From: Sphingobacteriales bacterium
Lineage (GTDB): Bacteria; Bacteroidota; Bacteroidia; Chitinophagales; UBA2359
Reading direction: 5' to 3'
DNA length: 64,000 bases
Assembly (NCBI GenBank): GCA_016706405.1
Contig: JADJJT010000002.1
Coordinates: 248,001 to 312,000 of the forward strand
Made by a program: the position numbers and the translations under genes. The notes under the pieces were generated by a model, which made no database searches, was not told the DNA's origin, and was given only the letters and a program-made list of their open reading frames with translations. Each line of letters opens with the position of its first letter. Position 1 is the first letter of the stretch. Shown here one piece after another: positions 62,901-64,000 of the stretch.

Positions 62901-63698
62901 ATGGAAGAAAAACACCCACGCGACCGTTTTATTACCATTTATGGCCGAAAACCGGTTTTAGAGGCATTAAACAACCCTAATTTGCAAATAGATAAAGTGT
63001 TGATGGCTACCAATGCCGTAGGCGCTGTGGTATTGGCTATTGAACAAGCATGTGGTTTGCGGGGGGTTCAGTGTATCCGGATGCCGGCTGTGCAAGTAGC
63101 ACGCATCAGCAAAAAACCCGATGAAGATCAAGGTGTGGTAGCCGATATATTAGCTCCAAATATACAAACAGTAAATTATTTTATTGCCAACGACTTACAA
63201 TACTTACAGCAAAACGCTCCTCAAAAACAAGTTAATTTATTAGCCCTTGATGGCATTACTACCCCCGCTAACGTGGGACTTATTATACGAACCGCAGCCG
63301 GCATGGGCATTGATGGCATTGTTTACCCGCGTGTGGGCTGCCCTGCTATTGGCCCCTTAGTAATAAAAGCATCGGCGGGAGTTATTTTTAAAGCTCGCTT
63401 GTTGCGCTGCGAGCATATTGCCGATGGACTGCACCTGCTACGGCAGGCTAAATGCCGTATTTATGGTTTAAGCGGCCAAGCCAAACAAAGTATTTACCAG
63501 CCAAACACCAGCACCACAACAAATACCCCGGCGGTATGGGTATTAGGCGGAGAAACGCATGGAATTGGCACCAAAACAACCCAATATATTGACGAATGGC
63601 GTTCAATACCCATGCAGGCAAACGTTGAGTCGTTAAATGTGGCCTGTGCGGCAGCAGTTCTTTGCGGCGAGCTGTTGCGGCAAAAGCTAAATAAATAA
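62901..63698 (+). CDS. TrmH/SpoU-family RNA 2'-O-methyltransferase
   Basis: A 265-residue SPOUT methyltransferase with an N-terminal substrate-binding part (ITIYGRKPVLEALNNP, about 1-85) and a catalytic part. SAM-knot motifs are LLALDGITTPANVGLIIRTAAGMG, VWVLGGETHGIG and SIPMQANVESLNVACAAAVLCGEL, which carry the Arg, Gly and Ser/Asn of the family. These enzymes methylate ribose in rRNA (RlmB-like) or tRNA (TrmH-like); the sequence alone does not settle which. Confidence 0.88.
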   Translation: MEEKHPRDRFITIYGRKPVLEALNNPNLQIDKVLMATNAVGAVVLAIEQACGLRGVQCIRMPAVQVARISKKPDEDQGVVADILAPNIQTVNYFIANDLQYLQQNAPQKQVNLLALDGITTPANVGLIIRTAAGMGIDGIVYPRVGCPAIGPLVIKASAGVIFKARLLRCEHIADGLHLLRQAKCRIYGLSGQAKQSIYQPNTSTTTNTPAVWVLGGETHGIGTKTTQYIDEWRSIPMQANVESLNVACAAAVLCGELLRQKLNK

Positions 63699-63827
63699 AG
63701 AGAAATGACCTGTTTGTTTTAAAAACTATATGCCGCTTTTGTTGTTTTTTCTATCCGGATATTTTTTTGTTTTCCGGCAAACTCTTTTTGCTACTCCAAT
63801 TCAAACTAAGTAAAATAGAAAGTATTT

Positions 63828-64000
63828 ATGCATCATATACAAATTGCCCCCCAACAGTCCACCCGCGCCTACCAATACCAACAACTACTGCCCCAGCTAA
63901 CGCACTTAATTGACCCCAAAGCCAATTTAATAGCCAATATGGCCAATATTTGTGCTGCGCTAAAAATGCAGTTTTCGTTTTTTTGGGTAGGGTTTTATTG
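63828..64000 (+). CDS. GAF-domain free methionine-(R)-sulfoxide reductase, N-terminal part (runs off the right edge)
   Basis: The first 57 complete codons are in the window. They read MHHIQIAP... then LLPQLTHLIDPKANLIANMANICAALKMQFSFFWVGFY. This matches the start of GAF-type fRMsr, where 'DLIANLANI' precedes the 'FFWVGFY' strand. The catalytic cysteines lie beyond the window. The enzyme would reduce free methionine-R-sulfoxide in the cytoplasm. Confidence 0.8.
   Translation, partial: MHHIQIAPQQSTRAYQYQQLLPQLTHLIDPKANLIANMANICAALKMQFSFFWVGFY

Larger units (their letters stand above)
1..64000. repeat. Dispersed palindrome TCCGGA, about 90 copies
   Basis: By hand count about 90 exact TCCGGA sites in 64 kb, roughly ten times what base composition predicts. 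Flanks are usually A/T (ATCCGGAT, TTTCCGGA). Sites occur in all codon positions and in spacers (for example near 412, 443, 2453, 13258, 14186, 39930, 39962, 57010 and 57048), so this is a DNA motif rather than a protein effect. The IS at 3695-4621 has none, and the infB coding region between about 24240 and 27100 has none. Confidence 0.7.

Noticed and set aside
1..64000. CRISPR arrays, rRNA, prophage
   Set aside because: No regularly spaced repeats, rRNA sequence or phage structural genes were seen.

Overview
The window is a stretch of a Bacteroidota chromosome, AT-rich by eye at roughly 40% GC. Several markers agree on this. Many genes are preceded by the Bacteroidota -7 promoter element TAnnTTTG, and ribosome binding sites are poor and AT-rich. 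There is a GldB gliding-motility lipoprotein, a secreted protein with a type IX secretion (T9SS) C-terminal domain plus an orphan remnant of another, a bacterial GGGP-synthase-type enzyme, an MqnA (futalosine) menaquinone gene, a standalone HisB phosphatase and a standalone MetH homocysteine module. I cannot place it below phylum with confidence; a Saprospiria/Chitinophagia/Sphingobacteriales-type lineage is plausible.

Layout. 1-5.1 kb: 5' end of guaB, an S9 peptidase, a GGGP-synthase-family gene, a decayed IS5-family insertion with a TAA target duplication, and yqeY. 5.3-13.2 kb: a CvpA-like protein, a lipid-linked glycan flippase, a LolE-like permease, rnpA-yidD, a PQQ-propeller/MltD-type transglycosylase fusion, a HisB-type phosphatase and a second CvpA-like protein. 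13.4-21.6 kb: two alpha/beta hydrolases, coaBC, gldB, an outer-membrane barrel protein, a T9SS domain remnant with a strong hairpin, and parC. 21.7-27.1 kb: the rimP-nusA-infB operon with a perfect promoter and a leader hairpin; infB carries a -1 shift at an A9 run. 27-35.3 kb: pyk, a large membrane protein, a serine hydrolase, mqnA, a flippase and a sulfotransferase. 35.4-46.2 kb: recQ, a TPR protein split by an in-frame stop, a GNAT-like protein, a rhodanese lipoprotein, a MetH module, tRNA-Arg(CCU), a third flippase and a transketolase C-terminal subunit.

46.2-64 kb: a nuclease/transposase remnant and then the most unusual gene here, a 1095-residue protein fusing an N-terminal CHAT caspase-like protease to an Hsp90/GHKL-type ATPase (a candidate conflict or defence effector). 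After it come a His-rich DUF4920 lipoprotein, ligA, a membrane protein, a FadN-type beta-oxidation enzyme whose promoter is covered by a perfect 16-bp palindrome, a VIT-type metal transporter, a 1287-residue secreted M43 metalloprotease with Fn3, GEVED and T9SS domains, a nitrilase-family amidase, a TrmH/SpoU methyltransferase and the start of a GAF-type methionine sulfoxide reductase.

Two genome-scale signals stand out. The palindrome TCCGGA occurs about 90 times by hand count, against about 9 expected from base composition; it lies in genes and spacers but is absent from the IS. Second, three coding frames are broken by one missing base next to an A-run (two in the transposase, one in infB) and one by an in-frame stop (TPR gene). 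These could be decay, recoding or sequence error.
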